In this document: positions 22,401-33,777 of the stretch, piece by piece
Layout of the letters: every line of letters begins with the position of its first letter
Position numbering within the stretch: position 1 is the stretch's first letter
DNA from: Harmothoe impar
Taxonomy: Eukaryota > Annelida > Polychaeta > Phyllodocida > Polynoidae
Reading direction: 5' to 3'
DNA: 64,000 bases
Assembly: GCA_947462335.1 (NCBI GenBank)
Contig: OX381707.1
Coordinates: 60,613,773-60,677,772 of the forward strand
Position numbers and translations under genes: made by a program
Notes under the pieces: generated by a model
Databases searched by the model: none
What the model was told of the DNA's origin: nothing
The model's input: the letters and a program-made list of their open reading frames with translations, nothing else

Positions 22401-25400
22401 AATTGTAGTTGCATTAATCTGATACTAAAAAAAATAAAATATTCTATTTGATTTTTTTTTCCTGAACAGTTGGCACCCCATAAATTAAAAATGCACCCAG
22501 CACCCAGGTCAACAGCTATATACGGACACATGAACCTCCCCTGCCTGTTCTCCTTCAATGCAGAGTGAAGTGGGTGGGAGGGGGTGACCATCAACAGTGC
22601 ATAAACACTTTGATTGGATGACAATGCAGTTTTTATATTACAACCCTAAATTTGTGCAACGAAAATCATCAAGAAATACTAAGTATTTTTTCCAAAGAAT
22701 AGCTTTTCTAGAATGGCTCGATACTCAGAAATCCTACTGCGAATAAAAAAAAAATCAAATTCTGATTCTAAACACCTGAAAAGTGAGAAATGCTGGCGTT
22801 CACGGTTTATGTAGGAAATGTACTAAAAACACCAAAAATATGCAACAAAACCCTAATTTTCTCAAAAACTGTTCAGTAGGATTTTTTCTAACTGAGGTTC
22901 CAGTGTTTTCTACCCTCATATTACACATTGGCATAGAGAATATATTGGCACCTAGTCAGGATTTTGCCCTAGAAGCAATCTGTGAGGCAAAAAACAGCCA
23001 AAATGAGCCACTGGTCTGAAGTATAAAACTGGGCATCGATCACTATAGAGCTACAAAGAGAGAGAATCGATGTCCAGTAACAATGTAGAACCTACTAGCC
23101 TCTGAAGAAACACCCCCCCCCCCCCCCTCAAAGAAGGTTCTGTTCACTCAGTCCCCCCCCCCCAGTTCCCACCAATTGAGTGTTGCTTTTTATGTATAGC
23201 CTATAGGTGCTTTCTAATATGTATGAACCATTCTGACCAAATTATTCTTCTGCAACAGTTTGCTCGATTGAAACCTTAATAATTGTCCGATTTTAAAACC
23301 GTAAAAAGCTCTAGATAGCCAGTGTCTAGGACTTCTTGATGTGGACCTTTTCTGGTCTGTGGGCCCATGGGGGGGGGACGCGTCCCCCCCCCCCCCCCCC
23401 ATTGGCTACGGGCCTGATAATATGCCTTGTAAATAGGACATAGGGAAGGTATTCTGCAAGGTTTGGATATAGCAGTGGGTACAGTTAGGAACCGCACTCT
23501 TGGATCTACTTCATCCCTGAGGTAATGGCGAAATGGACAGTGACTGATTTATGAAGAGGTTCAACAGGACAGAAGGGTTATCTACTATTCCCATCACAGC
23601 CTAGGCTCATACGTGATATTATGGCCATATTCATGACCAATGATACACCTGAGGTCGGATATATACCATCTTATAAATGGGAAAGATAGGCATATCCATG
23701 ACATGTCCCAGTACAGAAAAACGCATGGAGTCTGATCCAACGAGACAATTGGTTACAAATGGGTTCCTGATATCTCACCAAGAATCAAACGAGGGACTGT
23801 ATAAGGTGCCCTGCAGTAAAGTACTTAGCCACATCGTGAGAGATGAACTTTAGTGACGTTCAGAGGTGAGTCTCGCTGGGCTTACCTCAGGCAGTAAGAA
23901 TGCGACCCTTAGGGCCTCAGGTGCTACCTAACCAGCCTCCTACCAAACAGACACTACACCTACAGGCTACAGGCGTGGGGGAGGGGAGGGGAGGGGAGGG
24001 GAGGGGAGGGGAGGGGAGGGGAGGGGAGGGGAGGGGAGGGGAGGGGAGGGGAGGGGAGGGGAGGGGAGGGGAGGGGAGGGAAGGGGAGGGAAGGGGAGGG
24101 AAGGGGAGGGAAGGGGAGGGGAGCGGAGCGGAGAGAGAGGGAGGGGGAGGGAGGGAGGGAGGGAGAATATAGGCACCCAGCGGAATTAGATCAAAGTAAT
24201 GGTCGCCTGCTTAAAGATGGGGTAGGAGTTACAGGTTGTGGACATAGTCATTATTACAAACAACATGTTATTATGTAAAGACGTATTTAAACACCATCTA
24301 GTTTGCAGGGGAATCGCGTCGGGTCGCCTAACTATCCTGACTATGGGTTCTTCTACTTTTCAAGCATTTACAAGTTTCAAAGGGATTTGAAAAGTTATAC
24401 ACATTTTTATATTTTAAACATCATGGTGAGGTATAGTACTATGTCGCTGACATTAAGAACACAACTAAGTGAAGAATTAAAAATCGACACTGACTCAGCT
24501 TCTAATCCATCTTTAAGGGGTCCCTTTAGTCAGGATAAGACATGTCACATTACTGGCCTTCATTCAGGGTCTGTTTTCCTGTGTGTAATTTTAATGTACA
24601 TCCTGGTCTGATGCTCTACCTAGCCTGAGGCTGAACGAATCGTGTGTTTCAGGTAAAATGTCGGCCTGAGCTAAACAGCGTGGATCCTAAACTTATTGTT
24701 TGAACTTTTTCGAAATTTGAATATTATTCATAATTCATTTCAACGAAGATGGTAAATTGAAAAAGAGTGTCCGACCCTACTTTCCTCTTTTTCAGTGTGT
24801 CACCTGAAACACAATGTATTTGGAAGACCATTTCAAGTGTCTCATGTTACATTTTCTCCTACTCTTTCATATAGTCACTGATATAGTGTGGTACAGGATG
24901 GGTGTTATACTGTTATATTCCCCTATTTGCGATAGCGCTTTTTAGAGGTTGGAATGTGGGGTGGAAATGAAATTGGTGGGAGGGCGAAGTAGGTGAACGG
25001 TGAGAGCGACGAATTGGATGGGGGAATATGTAGGCTAGTAGTCTATGTGTGTATGAACACATATGAGTTATAAAGAGTGGAGCAACCAGTGGAAAGTAGC
25101 AAGGGGAATAGGTTTGAACAGAGAAACATATTTGCGAGTCATGACGACATACTAGTGTATATGAGACAGGTGTAAGGTCAACCAAACAAAACAGAACAAA
25201 ACAAAAATATGTGTTAGGGTGCTACACTCGAGTTACCAGGAACATACCGATTTTAAGGTGCTTTTGTTCGGTCTTCAAAAATTACATGGGACTTCATAGG
25301 TTCCAGTAAACACTCTATGACATGTATAATACAGACATTCACATTAAACATGTTAAGTGGGGAAGTGTCAGGGAGACATGTAGAGTAGCAGGGACAGCAG

Positions 25401-28400
25401 GGGTTATATTTATAGAACAGGGTCAACACACTATGGTACTGCCAGTGAGCACTTGGCGAGCTGCTCCCCGTGAGGTGGAGTGGAATGGGGAGAGGGGGAG
25501 TAGATCTAAGAATCTCTACAATACTGTCTAAATCAATATGGGTGTGCTGGATTATCCCTACTATATCGTGTCAGGTCAACCCGATTAAGGTTGTACTATT
25601 AACATAACACCTTGTATGTCCAAGTTGTCTACTATAATATACAGCAGTCCAACATTATAGCACTCCAATGCACTATATGGATATATATCTAAAACTGGAC
25701 ATCGACATCCATGTAACAGAAAGCTATATTTATTAGAAGTAGAAATCCATGAATATCTATATGAAGGAGAACACCATGTTCATGCCTATATGTCTGTGTG
25801 TATGTTCATTTCGAAATTCAAGATTGCAACCATTGATTGAATGCCACCATGCTTTCAATGTAATCTCGAATTGCAGTTGCAGTAGTTTGATACTAATAAA
25901 AAAAAATCTATTCTATTTTTCTTTCATGAACGGTTGGCATCCCATAGATTCAAGATGGCTATCACTTATTGAATGTCCCAATGCTTGAAATGCAATCTTG
26001 ACTTGTAGTTGCATTAATTTGATACTATCAAAAAGACAAATCCTATTTGATTTTTCCTTCATTCAACCCATTCAAGATGGCTACCATTTACTAAATGCCA
26101 CAATGCTTTCAGTGCAATGAAGAATTGTAGTTGCATTAATTTGATATCTATATAAGAACATTTCTATTTGATACCTTTTTCAAACACAGTTGGCACCCCA
26201 TAGGTTTAGGATGGCCACCATTCATTGAATGCCACAATGCTTTAAATGCAATCTTGAAATGTAGTTGCATTAATTTTAAACTGTTAAAAACATCCAATTT
26301 AGTTGTTTTTTTCATGAAGAGTTGGCACCCCATAGGTTCAAGATGGCCACCAATCATTGAATGCCATAATGCTTAAATGCAATCTTGAGTTGCTGTTGCA
26401 TTAATTTGATTCTTAAAAAAAAAACTTTCTTTTTTTTCTTTCATGAACAGTTGGCACCCCATACATTCAAGGTGACTACCAGTCATTGCATGCCACAATG
26501 CTTTAAGTGCAATCACAAATTGTAGTTGCATTAATCTGATACTAATAAAAAAACTAATTCTATTCTTTTTTTTATTTATGAACAGTTGGCACCCCATATA
26601 TTTAAGATGACTACCATTCATTGAATGCCCCGATGCTTGAAATGCAATCTCGAATTGTAGTTGCATCAATTTAATGCTAATAAAAAACAAATTCTTATCA
26701 ATTTTTCTTTCATGAATATTTGGCACCCCATAAGGTGGCCACCATTCATATTAATGCAAATAGAATGCTTTAAGTGCTGTCACGACTTGTAGTTGCATTA
26801 ATCTGATACTAAAAAAAAAAAATCTATTTGAATTTTCTTTCATGAACAGTTGGCACCCCATAAATTAAAAATGCACCCAGCACCCAGGTCAACAGCTATA
26901 TACAGACACGTGTAATTCCCCTGCCTGTTCTCCTTCAATGCACAGTGAAGAGGGTGGGAGGGGGTGACCCTGAACAGTGCATAAACACTTTGATTGGATG
27001 ACAATGCAGTTTTTATATTACAACCTAAATTTGTGCAACGAAAATCATCAAGAAATACTAAGTATTTTTTCCAAAGAATAGCTTTTCTAGAATGGCTCGG
27101 TATTCAGGAATCCTACTGCGAATAAAAAAATGTCAAATTCTTATTCTAAATACCTGAAAAGTGAGAAATGCTGGCGTTCACGGGTTATGTAGGAAATGTA
27201 CTAAAAACAGCAAAAAAGGGCAACAAAACCCTAATTTTCTCAAAAACTGTTCAGTAGGATTTTTTCTAACTGAGGTTCCACTGTTTTCTACCCTCATATT
27301 ACACATTGGCATAGAGAATATATTGACACCTAGTCAGGATTTTGCGCTAGGAGCAATCTGTGAGGCGAAAAACAGCCAAAATGAGCCACTGGTCTGAAGT
27401 ATAAAACTGGGCATCGATCACTATAGAGCTACAAAGAGACAGAGAATCGATGTCCAGTAATAACAATATAGACAGAGCACTCAAGAAATATACACGTATT
27501 CTAAGCTGGTAATAGATTATGAATAATGTGGTCATACATACACGTACTGACATGGATATGCTAGAGGCATTTTCATTTGGAGAAGTATTATTTATTATCA
27601 AAGTTATACTTAGGTTTTATTATATATTTGATTATAAATATAATTATGTAGCACAAAAGATCGTATCGTGGGAAGTTTTCAAAACTCCACCTTTTTTGTC
27701 CCCGTTTCTTCATTTTGGGGTGGGGGGGGGGTGTCCCATAAGCCCCTATAAGGGTGCCAGCCATTTTACAATGGTTATTTTGAGTTAGCCTCTCATAACC
27801 ATAGTCTATCTACTATTACGTAAACGACTTTACGATGGAAGAACCCACAAAAGTGTGCAATACTGTCTATTCGTATAAATGAGCAGGACTTTCTAGGATT
27901 GAATAGCATGCCATATCCATGTTTACCATGAGGACATCCCGTTACAAAAGGCAGTACCGATGAGTAGGCTACCAACAACATGGTTGTGTGGACATATCTC
28001 GCCCGTGACCGGCGTGACTCACACACTCAAGGAAAAAACATACGCTTCATCATATTTGTATTCAATCCTATCTATTGTGGTAAGTAAGAGACCTGTATCA
28101 AATATTTATCAAGCGTATGATATATTATGGTCTGACTCATATTTGATCATGCCCTGTTTGTCCTCGCAGATCAGACCATACCTGAGGGTGCAGAGGGGTC
28201 CCCCCTGAGGTCGGAAAGTCGCCAAAATTAAGGGGCCCAGGTCACAAAGTCACTTTAAAAATTTTTTTTTTTACTATTGCCAAATATACCAAAAGTCACC
28301 AGGTCGCTTAGATCATTGCACCAGCCACCAGCTAGGTCGCCTGGAAATCAACCCAGGTCGCCAGGTCACTTTTGACCCCCCTGGAGTCACATAGTAATGT

Positions 28401-31400
28401 AGGAGAGTTGATTCACCCTAGGTGTGGTCTTTGAATAGGATCCCATGCATGCATATTATACTCCAAGGTGAAAACGAGGGGCACTTTAATAGCGGGGTAC
28501 ATCACGGTTTGAACAGGACGACGAGCTATAGTATATTGTGAAATAAATGGTCGTTCGTGTCTCGGGAATTGTGTTTGTCTGTTACAGGGAAACAGGGGTT
28601 TGATAACTGCCCCCTCCTCCGCCACAGGCGCATCCTTGCACGAGCCCCTGGTTGAGAAGGCTATGCTAATTAGTTACAGATACTTTAAGTTTATAGAGGT
28701 CATCTGTCAAAGACCACAAGACTGATGTAATATATACATGGATATACCAGTCATAGTCCACGACGTATTTATCTGGACTTATCCATGTCCCAGTAACTCA
28801 TATATCTGTAGGCTGATGTACATCATCTAATACTTATACTAGAGGAAACAAGTGTTTATACGACCTACGTTTTTAACCCACTACATAAAAGAAAACTGGA
28901 ACAAGGGACCAAGACCCATATATATGTACCAGCGTCTGGGGCCACTCTTTAGTATCCTCCTATCAGTATGTCAACAATATGTGCCTCAACTGACAACATC
29001 CTGACAACATGATCGTTTCACCATTATCCCTCACTCCTCCTGTATTTATAATATACATCCCAGGGTCAACGGTGATACGAAGGAGTCTATATAGGGGGCA
29101 CGCCCGGGATAGCTTTCCTAGATATAGGAGAGGAGTGCAATAAACGTCGAGTAACCCAATCTGAAAAATAAGGAAAATCTCTCCGACCAACCCCACACAT
29201 CTTCCATTATTCATGTATTGAGTAAACATGAAGTGTTTTTAATTGAGACCTTTTTTTAAGGTGAACTATAGATGATACTTACAAGTCCCTCACCCATGGT
29301 AGCACGTACACCAATAGCTGGCATGCACCGATATTACATCGTGTTTTGCTGGCCCAGCTGGGTAAACACTCTCAGAGTCAATGGGAAGTGGGTTCTACAT
29401 CATGGCGATCATGTAGCCTTACAGTCAATAGCCCAACACTTCACACCAGTAGTGCATACAGGCGGCATAAATAAATTTACATCAGTTATCACCAATGTAT
29501 GTGTAAGTTACAGAAACAATTATGTCATCAAAAGGGGACGCTGCATTATAAAGTATCTCATGGGGGAGATGCATGGATAGAGTTCTATATATATTAGGGA
29601 CAAGGGCAGATGCCTTAGAATATATCATCAGCTGATTTTTATATACAGTCCGTCTCTGTCTCTGGCTCAACATTGCACGATGCCTCATGGATACCTATTA
29701 GAACGTCAATTTCATACTCTAATGCTTTTGACAGAATCATGAGTATACATTATTGAGTTTGTAACGCGTGCCTAGTGATGCACATGGAATCCATATTCTC
29801 ACACAATAACAACAAAGATATATCACGTTGTCTCTGCTACTATAGACCTGCAGTGGGGTGCTCATACTCACTCACACCACCTCACACCCTTTTCCCCCTG
29901 GCCTGCGTCCATCACCTAGTTGTCACGGTGCTAAGTGTACACACCACGTTGCCATGGCTACCAGAACATGACACCCAGTGGGTGGGAATCCATCACCACT
30001 TGTTTCCCCATTCACTAAATAGGACAGGGTGGGTTGGGGGAGTTGGGTGGGTGTTTAAAAATATTGTCTAACTAGGTCCGTCTGTTGTCTGGCTTTTGTA
30101 TGCTAGATTTGTCCCAAGTCGTCACAAAGCATAACTGTAGAATATAAAGCATCTGCATATAAACTGTTAGTTGTCACTTAACTACTAATCCGGTAGAACG
30201 TGTTTTTTTCTGCAGGAGTTGTGGCCATTACATATTATTCTTTAAAAAATGCATGAAGGTCTTTTCTTGTGCACTAAGCCCCATGGCCCCCACGGTCAGA
30301 GGTGACACTGGGTGAGCATGAGGACAGACGAAGGTGGAGGCACCAGACCCCAGAGGCCAGACTTGTATATCTCTGGTTCATTGTGGTTAGGTCCCCTATA
30401 TATAGTTGATCCAAAACTTTTTAAAAGTTTTAAAGGATTCTATAAGATAGTCCAGATGTGCCTCTTGGATGAATCAGACTGACAGGGTCAGTGATACCCC
30501 CAATATCGTCAGCATACTTAGCTTTATATATTTAAATGTGAGTCGGTGGAGTCGAGCAGAGAAAGTGACAAAGTCCATGTATACGGCGGGTAGGGCGGTT
30601 CCTGTGGACAATGGGATCGGAATCACCACTCAATGTCAGGTTGTTTTCTTTCACTCTTCTCTGTAATACATGTATATGGAGATGTGGCCAGACTGATGAT
30701 GTTTTGAGTAGAGTGGTGCAAGGTCTAAACACAGGACTGTACTAGTTATGGCCAGTCTCATACCAATTCACCTGCATACATGTATATATATATAGTATTA
30801 TTTTGTTGCGGGCTCCGTTGACGTCGTTGTTATTTAAACAATACAGAATGCTGGAGATTCAGTCACAGGGGATTATTATCAAATGAAAGTGATCCGACCA
30901 TGGCCTCATTCGAGTATATCAGCTCTTCCTTACTCTCCTTAATTCTATCTGAAATAGGCATGAGTTTTTTGGTACTAGAACATACCCCCTCATTCAGCGA
31001 AACGGCGATGAAGGATTTATCGTAGGAATGGATGTAAATCATTGAAGAGGCAACCCGATTAACATGATCAGGCCGAAATATAGATGTATACCCCCTACCA
31101 CACACACACTAACTTCGTAGGGTTCATTTTGAATTTAACGTTAAAACCCACAGTCTTGAAATTATGAGGGGACTGGGGAGATCAAGAACCTCTAGAGTCA
31201 TTTTAGGGTTTGGCATAGGTATACAATAAATGTATAATTATAGTTTGGAGAGTCAGCATAATTATGTAGCTACCCCTACCAAGTGACTGTGTTTGTTGCT
31301 TTCTATATATAGCGATACACGTATTAGGGCTATTTGGGGCTGCCTATTTGAGTCTCAGGGATTGTGTGTCCATGTATTTGGAAAAGGTGGGGTGAGTGTT

Positions 31401-33186
31401 CAAGTCGTAATACATGCACCTGCATGGTTGACTGGCCATAACCAGAGTGCTCTACACCCATGTCCAAGCTTGCGCTGACCCCAACCCAAGCCAGCACCTT
31501 TTCAATCACTCATGCTGAGTTTGTTGGTCTAGGTGTAGGTGTCTAACCTATATATTCCTATCGATATATTCTACCATACTGCAAACTTAGTGGACTGAAC
31601 ATTAACTTTGTCAGGTTCTGCTGTGACAGCTATAGGAAAACCTCACAGAATGACCAGACTAAATGTTACTGGTATGTTTGTAAGTTGTTACTGTTGACAC
31701 CAACAGTCAAACCAAAGTATACATTGCATCCACTATGACAAGAAACCCAAAGTCTCAATTACATATACCTCAAGACAAGAATACCAAAAGAAAATGAACG
31801 CATTTTTTAATGTGTGTAGTTTCATGTATCAATATATTAAGCTTATGTTATAGCATTGAGACGCCCCTGAGACGCCACATAGCTAGCTGTTCATGCATTT
31901 GTGTAGCTCAACTAATTAGGCAAAATTTAAAAAAAAAGTTTGTTTCAGGTAAGGGAGTGGTCATTTTTTAACAACAGGGGGGGGGGGGGGGGGGTTGGTG
32001 GATTTGAAGGGGGGACCAAAAAAATTTGGACCCCTTTTTAGCGAAAAATCCCGCGCATTACTATAGATCAAAGAGGTCGGCCACGCTCAATTTCAACTTG
32101 CCTGAGGGGGGACCAAACAAATTTCAACCCCTCCCGTTGGGGGGGCAATTTTTTTTTCGACCCGCTCGCATGGAAATCCACCGACCCCCCCCCCCCTGTT
32201 GTTAAAAAATGACCACTCCCTAACATAGGATGAAAATCTAGGGTCGGTAGGTCGGATTTTTTTTGAAATTTTTAAAAACTTTTTTACATTTTTTTACAGT
32301 CCCTCTTTTATACCAAAAAAAGTGGAAAATGAACATAAAATTGACCCCAAAAAAGTGTAAAAATATAAAAAGAAAATGTTAAAATTGCATAAAAAAAGTA
32401 GGGTCGGCCCTGTTTTGATAGGGTCGGTCGGGTGACCTGAAACAAACTTTTTTTTTTGCCTTAGTAACCTAATTTTATAGACAAAATGACTTGTATGCAC
32501 ACTGCTGGTTATGCCACTCAGTGTGGTCTGGTTAATCCCGGATGGTTGATTAATGTATCATTTAATAATTAGCTAGTAAGCCCTGTGTCGACCCCATAAG
32601 TATTATGATCCCTATGGCAGTATGGGTATGATTCCAGTCTGATTGATATTAGGCCTACATCAGCTGTTGGAAAACACATGACAAAGTATGTCAAATATAA
32701 TGGGTGTGGACCACTAAATTCGACATGGCGACATGGGCCCGTTTTGGCTTAGTGACATGCGACATGAGAATTATAAGAGACAATGACATGGGACATAGCC
32801 TTTTCTTAAAATCGACATGGTGACATGGACATTTCTTAAAATCGACAGGGCGACATGGCCATTTCTTAAAATCGACAGGGAAAATCGGGACCCCCCATCC
32901 AGACCCCCAATATAACACAGACATCTAGGACAATCAGGTGTACTGCTTCATAAAATATACAAAGGTCCCATCAACACAAACTGCCTCAAAGCTGAATCAC
33001 CAGTGTACAACAGCCACTCCACACCACAGGCCCCTTACTCCACCACCCCACACTACCTACTCGCTTGTGGCCCATCCCATGGTCTAATAATCTATTTGCC
33101 ATACTCACCCAGAAAATGAAGTTGAAGAAGAATAGTAGATACTTGACGATTCCATTAACACCATCGGAATCCTGCCCAACACACAT
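16417..33186 (-). CDS. TSPAN33-like: TspanC8 tetraspanin (TSPAN33-like), seven exons, 274 residues
   Basis: Exons (- strand order): 33186-33109, 19744-19544, 19017-18844, 17968-17831, 17375-17328, 16964-16848, 16485-16417, all joined in phase 0. The protein has four membrane segments, a small first loop, GCLGALREN after TM2, and a large loop (about residues 117-234) with CCG, PFSCC and eight cysteines in all (154, 155, 173, 183, 189, 190, 205, 226). Eight loop cysteines define TspanC8 proteins, which in vertebrates escort the protease ADAM10 to the surface. KYLLFFFN, YFNCS, YLEA and LAxPQ resemble TSPAN33. The ATG at 33186 has A at -3 and an in-frame TAA just upstream. An alternative last exon lies at 14014-15741. 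Confidence 0.9.
16848..16964 (-). CDS. TSPAN33-like: Tetraspanin exon 6 (end of large loop and first half of TM4)
   Basis: 39 codons between CTCCAG and GTAAAGT. KVYIKGC supplies the eighth loop cysteine and LYILGAAALALAVPQ begins TM4. The exon ends in phase 0, compatible with either of two downstream terminal exons. Confidence 0.92.
17328..17375 (-). CDS. TSPAN33-like: Tetraspanin exon 5 (short loop exon)
   Basis: A 48-bp exon of 16 codons between TTCTTCAG and GTGAGT, encoding MCGYG, the seventh loop cysteine. Its position and length match the family. Confidence 0.85.
17539..17776. mobile_element. GGTCGG-type MITE, copy 1
   Basis: A 238-bp copy of a family with GGCC-A-rich ends, a CAGGTAAC-like left arm, an internal TAGGGTCGGTAGGTCGG and a right arm with GGTGACCTGA. 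It is flanked by TAA on both sides. It lies in the intron between tetraspanin exons 4 and 5. Confidence 0.65.
17831..17968 (-). CDS. TSPAN33-like: Tetraspanin exon 4 (large loop with CCG and PFSCC)
   Basis: 46 codons between a TTACAG acceptor and a GTATGT donor. It holds six of the eight loop cysteines, in FYCCG, YFNCS, ERC and PFSCC, the most diagnostic part of the protein. Confidence 0.93.
17969..18843. other. Tetraspanin intron 3, nothing else seen
   Basis: An 875-bp intron between exons 3 and 4 with no repeats or ORFs that I can support. The neighbouring splice sites are the CACCGTGAGT-type donor and the TTACAG acceptor. Confidence 0.6.
18844..19017 (-). CDS. TSPAN33-like: Tetraspanin exon 3 (TM3 and start of the large loop)
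   Basis: 58 codons, phase 0, starting FSYMLGILFLLEVVG after CACAG and ending FDWVQET before GTGAGT. YRDDPDFQ in the loop resembles the YRDD found at this place in TspanC8 proteins. Confidence 0.92.
19252..19509. mobile_element. GGTCGG-type MITE, copy 2, inverted and diverged
   Basis: Contains GTGTGTTTCAGGTA on the left and TAACCTGAAACACACC on the right, ending TTTGGCC; the internal motif appears inverted as ATCCGACCTAC. The right end is about 35 bp from the exon 2 donor. The left boundary is approximate. Confidence 0.5.
19544..19744 (-). CDS. TSPAN33-like: Tetraspanin exon 2 (end of TM1, small loop, TM2)
   Basis: 67 codons, phase 0, starting LIGCALIGLGAWAYIEKN after a CAG acceptor and ending ENITLLKT before GTAAGT. 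It contains the conserved tetraspanin stretch GCLGALREN on the inner side of TM2. Confidence 0.92.
21232..23080. mobile_element. Satellite-bearing unit, copy 1 (Helentron/HINE-like)
   Basis: About 1.85 kb and very similar to 25636-27460. Near the left end is ACTGGACATCGA and at the right end its inverse TCGATGTCCAGT; the right end can form a hairpin with CTGGGCATCGA. The centre is a tandem array of units of about 130-140 bp. Short inverted ends, a 3' hairpin and a central minisatellite resemble non-autonomous Helentrons described in other animals; this assignment is inference. Confidence 0.5.
21391..22495. repeat. Tandem array of ~133-bp units, array 1
   Basis: About nine units, each with variants of CAGTTGGCACCCCATA, CAAGATGGCTACCA, GAATGCCACAATGCTT and TAGTTGCATTAATTTGATAC followed by an A-run and a T/C-rich stretch. 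Unit spacing is 127-140 bp. Short ORFs across units repeat the same peptide and are not genes. Confidence 0.8.
23977..24166. repeat. (GGGGA)n microsatellite
   Basis: About 190 bp of nearly pure GGGGA pentamers, degrading to GGGAA, GAGCG and GGGA variants on the right. The + strand is strongly G-quadruplex-prone. It lies in tetraspanin intron 1 with the G-rich strand as the transcription template. ORFs across it are low-complexity artefacts. Confidence 0.95.
24648..24820. mobile_element. GGTCGG-type MITE, degenerate copy
   Basis: GTGTGTTTCAGGTAAAATGTCGG on the left and CACCTGAAACACAA on the right form inverted arms related to the family; the outer A/T-rich ends are lost. Boundaries are approximate. 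Confidence 0.35.
25636..27460. mobile_element. Satellite-bearing unit, copy 2 (Helentron/HINE-like)
   Basis: About 1.83 kb, direct orientation, few differences from 21232-23080, including the same about 50-bp left flank starting AATATACAGCAGTCC and the same right hairpin ending TCGATGTCCAGTAA. Unlike copy 1 it is not inside CAGGCCCG-type ends. Confidence 0.5.
25765..26870. repeat. Tandem array of ~133-bp units, array 2
   Basis: The same unit order as array 1, about nine units, with scattered substitutions and small indels. Preserved unit order shows that the whole unit was duplicated after the array had formed. Confidence 0.8.
28186..28388. repeat. Dispersed repeat, left member of an inverted pair
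   Basis: Contains TGCAGAGGGGTCCCCC, GGTCGGAAAGTCGCC and CAGGTCGCCAGGTCAC. The same sequence occurs inverted at 33778-33975, about 5.4 kb away. It lies in tetraspanin intron 1. Confidence 0.6.
28389..31918. other. Tetraspanin intron 1 sequence, nothing recognised
   Basis: About 3.5 kb with several short ORFs of 60-100 codons on both strands, none with a recognisable domain or coding pattern. No transposon ends were identified. Confidence 0.4.
31919..32460. mobile_element. GGTCGG-type MITE, copy 4, split by a Harbinger-like MITE
   Basis: TTA flanks both ends (31916-31918 and 32461-32463). The left arm GTTTGTTTCAGGTAA is interrupted by the element at 31953-32220 and resumes with CATAGG, TAGGGTCGGTAGGTCGG and the right arm GGTGACCTGAAACAAAC. 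A nested insertion that dates this family as older than the inserted one. Confidence 0.7.
31953..32220. mobile_element. G-rich Harbinger-like MITE (copy B)
   Basis: 268 bp, left end GGGAGTGGTCATTTTTTAAC, right end its inverse ending GACCACTCCC, flanked by TAA at 31950-31952 and 32221-32223. A G run on the left and a C run on the right mirror each other. Inserted into the MITE at 31919-32460. Confidence 0.75.
32711..32907. repeat. Short tandem repeat of GACATGG/CGACATGG words
   Basis: Irregular units built from CGACATGGCGACATGG and CATTTCTTAAAATCGACA. A related array in the same orientation lies at 42869-43090, in gene 2. Both end in a C run with ATC. Probably the same short element. Confidence 0.6.
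33109..33186 (-). CDS. TSPAN33-like: Tetraspanin exon 1 (N-terminus and first half of TM1)
   Basis: 26 codons from ATG at 33186, ending FFFNFIFW before the donor GTGAGT at 33108. It joins in frame to the exon at 19744 to complete TM1. A CAG at 33174-33172 could act as a 3' splice site instead, which would move the start further upstream, but the ATG context and upstream stop favour a start here. Confidence 0.85.
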
Positions 33187-33540
33187 GTTGGCGGGTAGAG
33201 TGTCCAATTACTCATAGACCACCTTTCAATCACAGGCAAAATACCGATAGTTCTCCACATCAACCAAGTTTGGCTCACTCCAAACTTCTTGTGCCTCTCC
33301 TACCGCCTCCTCTCTGCCCCACGGGCCAGAAACACTCTCCTAGCACAGGCATTCAAGTGTAGGCTATTCTAGTCTAAACATGCCCTCGAGAGTGATATCC
33401 TCACGCATGCGCCTCAGTGGAATCCGATCACGACGAGCAGACGACATTCGAGAAGCCCGCGAAATGTGATCGTCCAGTTTCAGGTCATCACGTGCCTGAG
33501 GTTATCGTCAGAGGTAAAGTATCTAAAACAATTGTTTGTT
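33187..33540 (-). promoter_or_regulatory. Candidate 5' untranslated region and promoter of the tetraspanin gene
   Basis: Just upstream of the ATG at 33186 the sequence becomes locally CpG-rich. It contains CGCATGCG at 33404-33411, an NRF1-type core, and the E-box CACGTG at 33489-33494. No TATA box is evident. The position fits a TATA-less promoter, but the transcription start was not determined. Confidence 0.35.
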
Positions 33541-33777
33541 TAGTTTGCCTGTTTTCTAAATAGTTTCACTAAGTTCATGTAGCGTCACGTTGAGAGGCCG
33601 CATGATAAAACGGTTCATGGAATATTCCAATCAACCAATTATTAGATAATGACAATTAACGTGGTTAGGGGCCGGGCTTGCGGCCATCATGACGTGCGTC
33701 ATGGGTAATTGATGCTAATAATTGCTTTCGTGTAAATTCGTGTTGATTCTGTCAAAGTAGGATTTTATAGCATGTAT

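Larger units (their letters stand above)
20624..23416. mobile_element. CAGGCCCG-ended transposon I with 5-bp target duplication
   Basis: The left end reads CAGGCCCGTATTCAG and the right end is the inverse of CAGGCCCGTAGCC. ATAAT flanks both ends (20619-20623 and 23417-23421). The left subterminal part has repeated GCGAAGCGCAGCGAAG words and a G-rich run; the right end has a long C run. No transposase frame remains. It contains copy 1 of the satellite-bearing unit (21232-23080). The same termini occur at 43226-44802. The superfamily is not assigned; hAT-type is possible. Confidence 0.55.

Noticed and set aside
21391..22495. CRISPR-like regular repeat spacing
   Set aside because: The units are near-identical across their full ~133 bp with no unique spacers, and the genome is eukaryotic; it is a minisatellite.
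22783..23019. 78-codon ORF also found at 27161-27397
   Set aside because: Conserved only because the whole 1.8-kb unit is duplicated; lies in its non-array part and has no known domain.
23900..24176. Gly/Arg/Glu-rich and Pro/Ser-rich ORFs
   Set aside because: Translations of the (GGGGA)n microsatellite.
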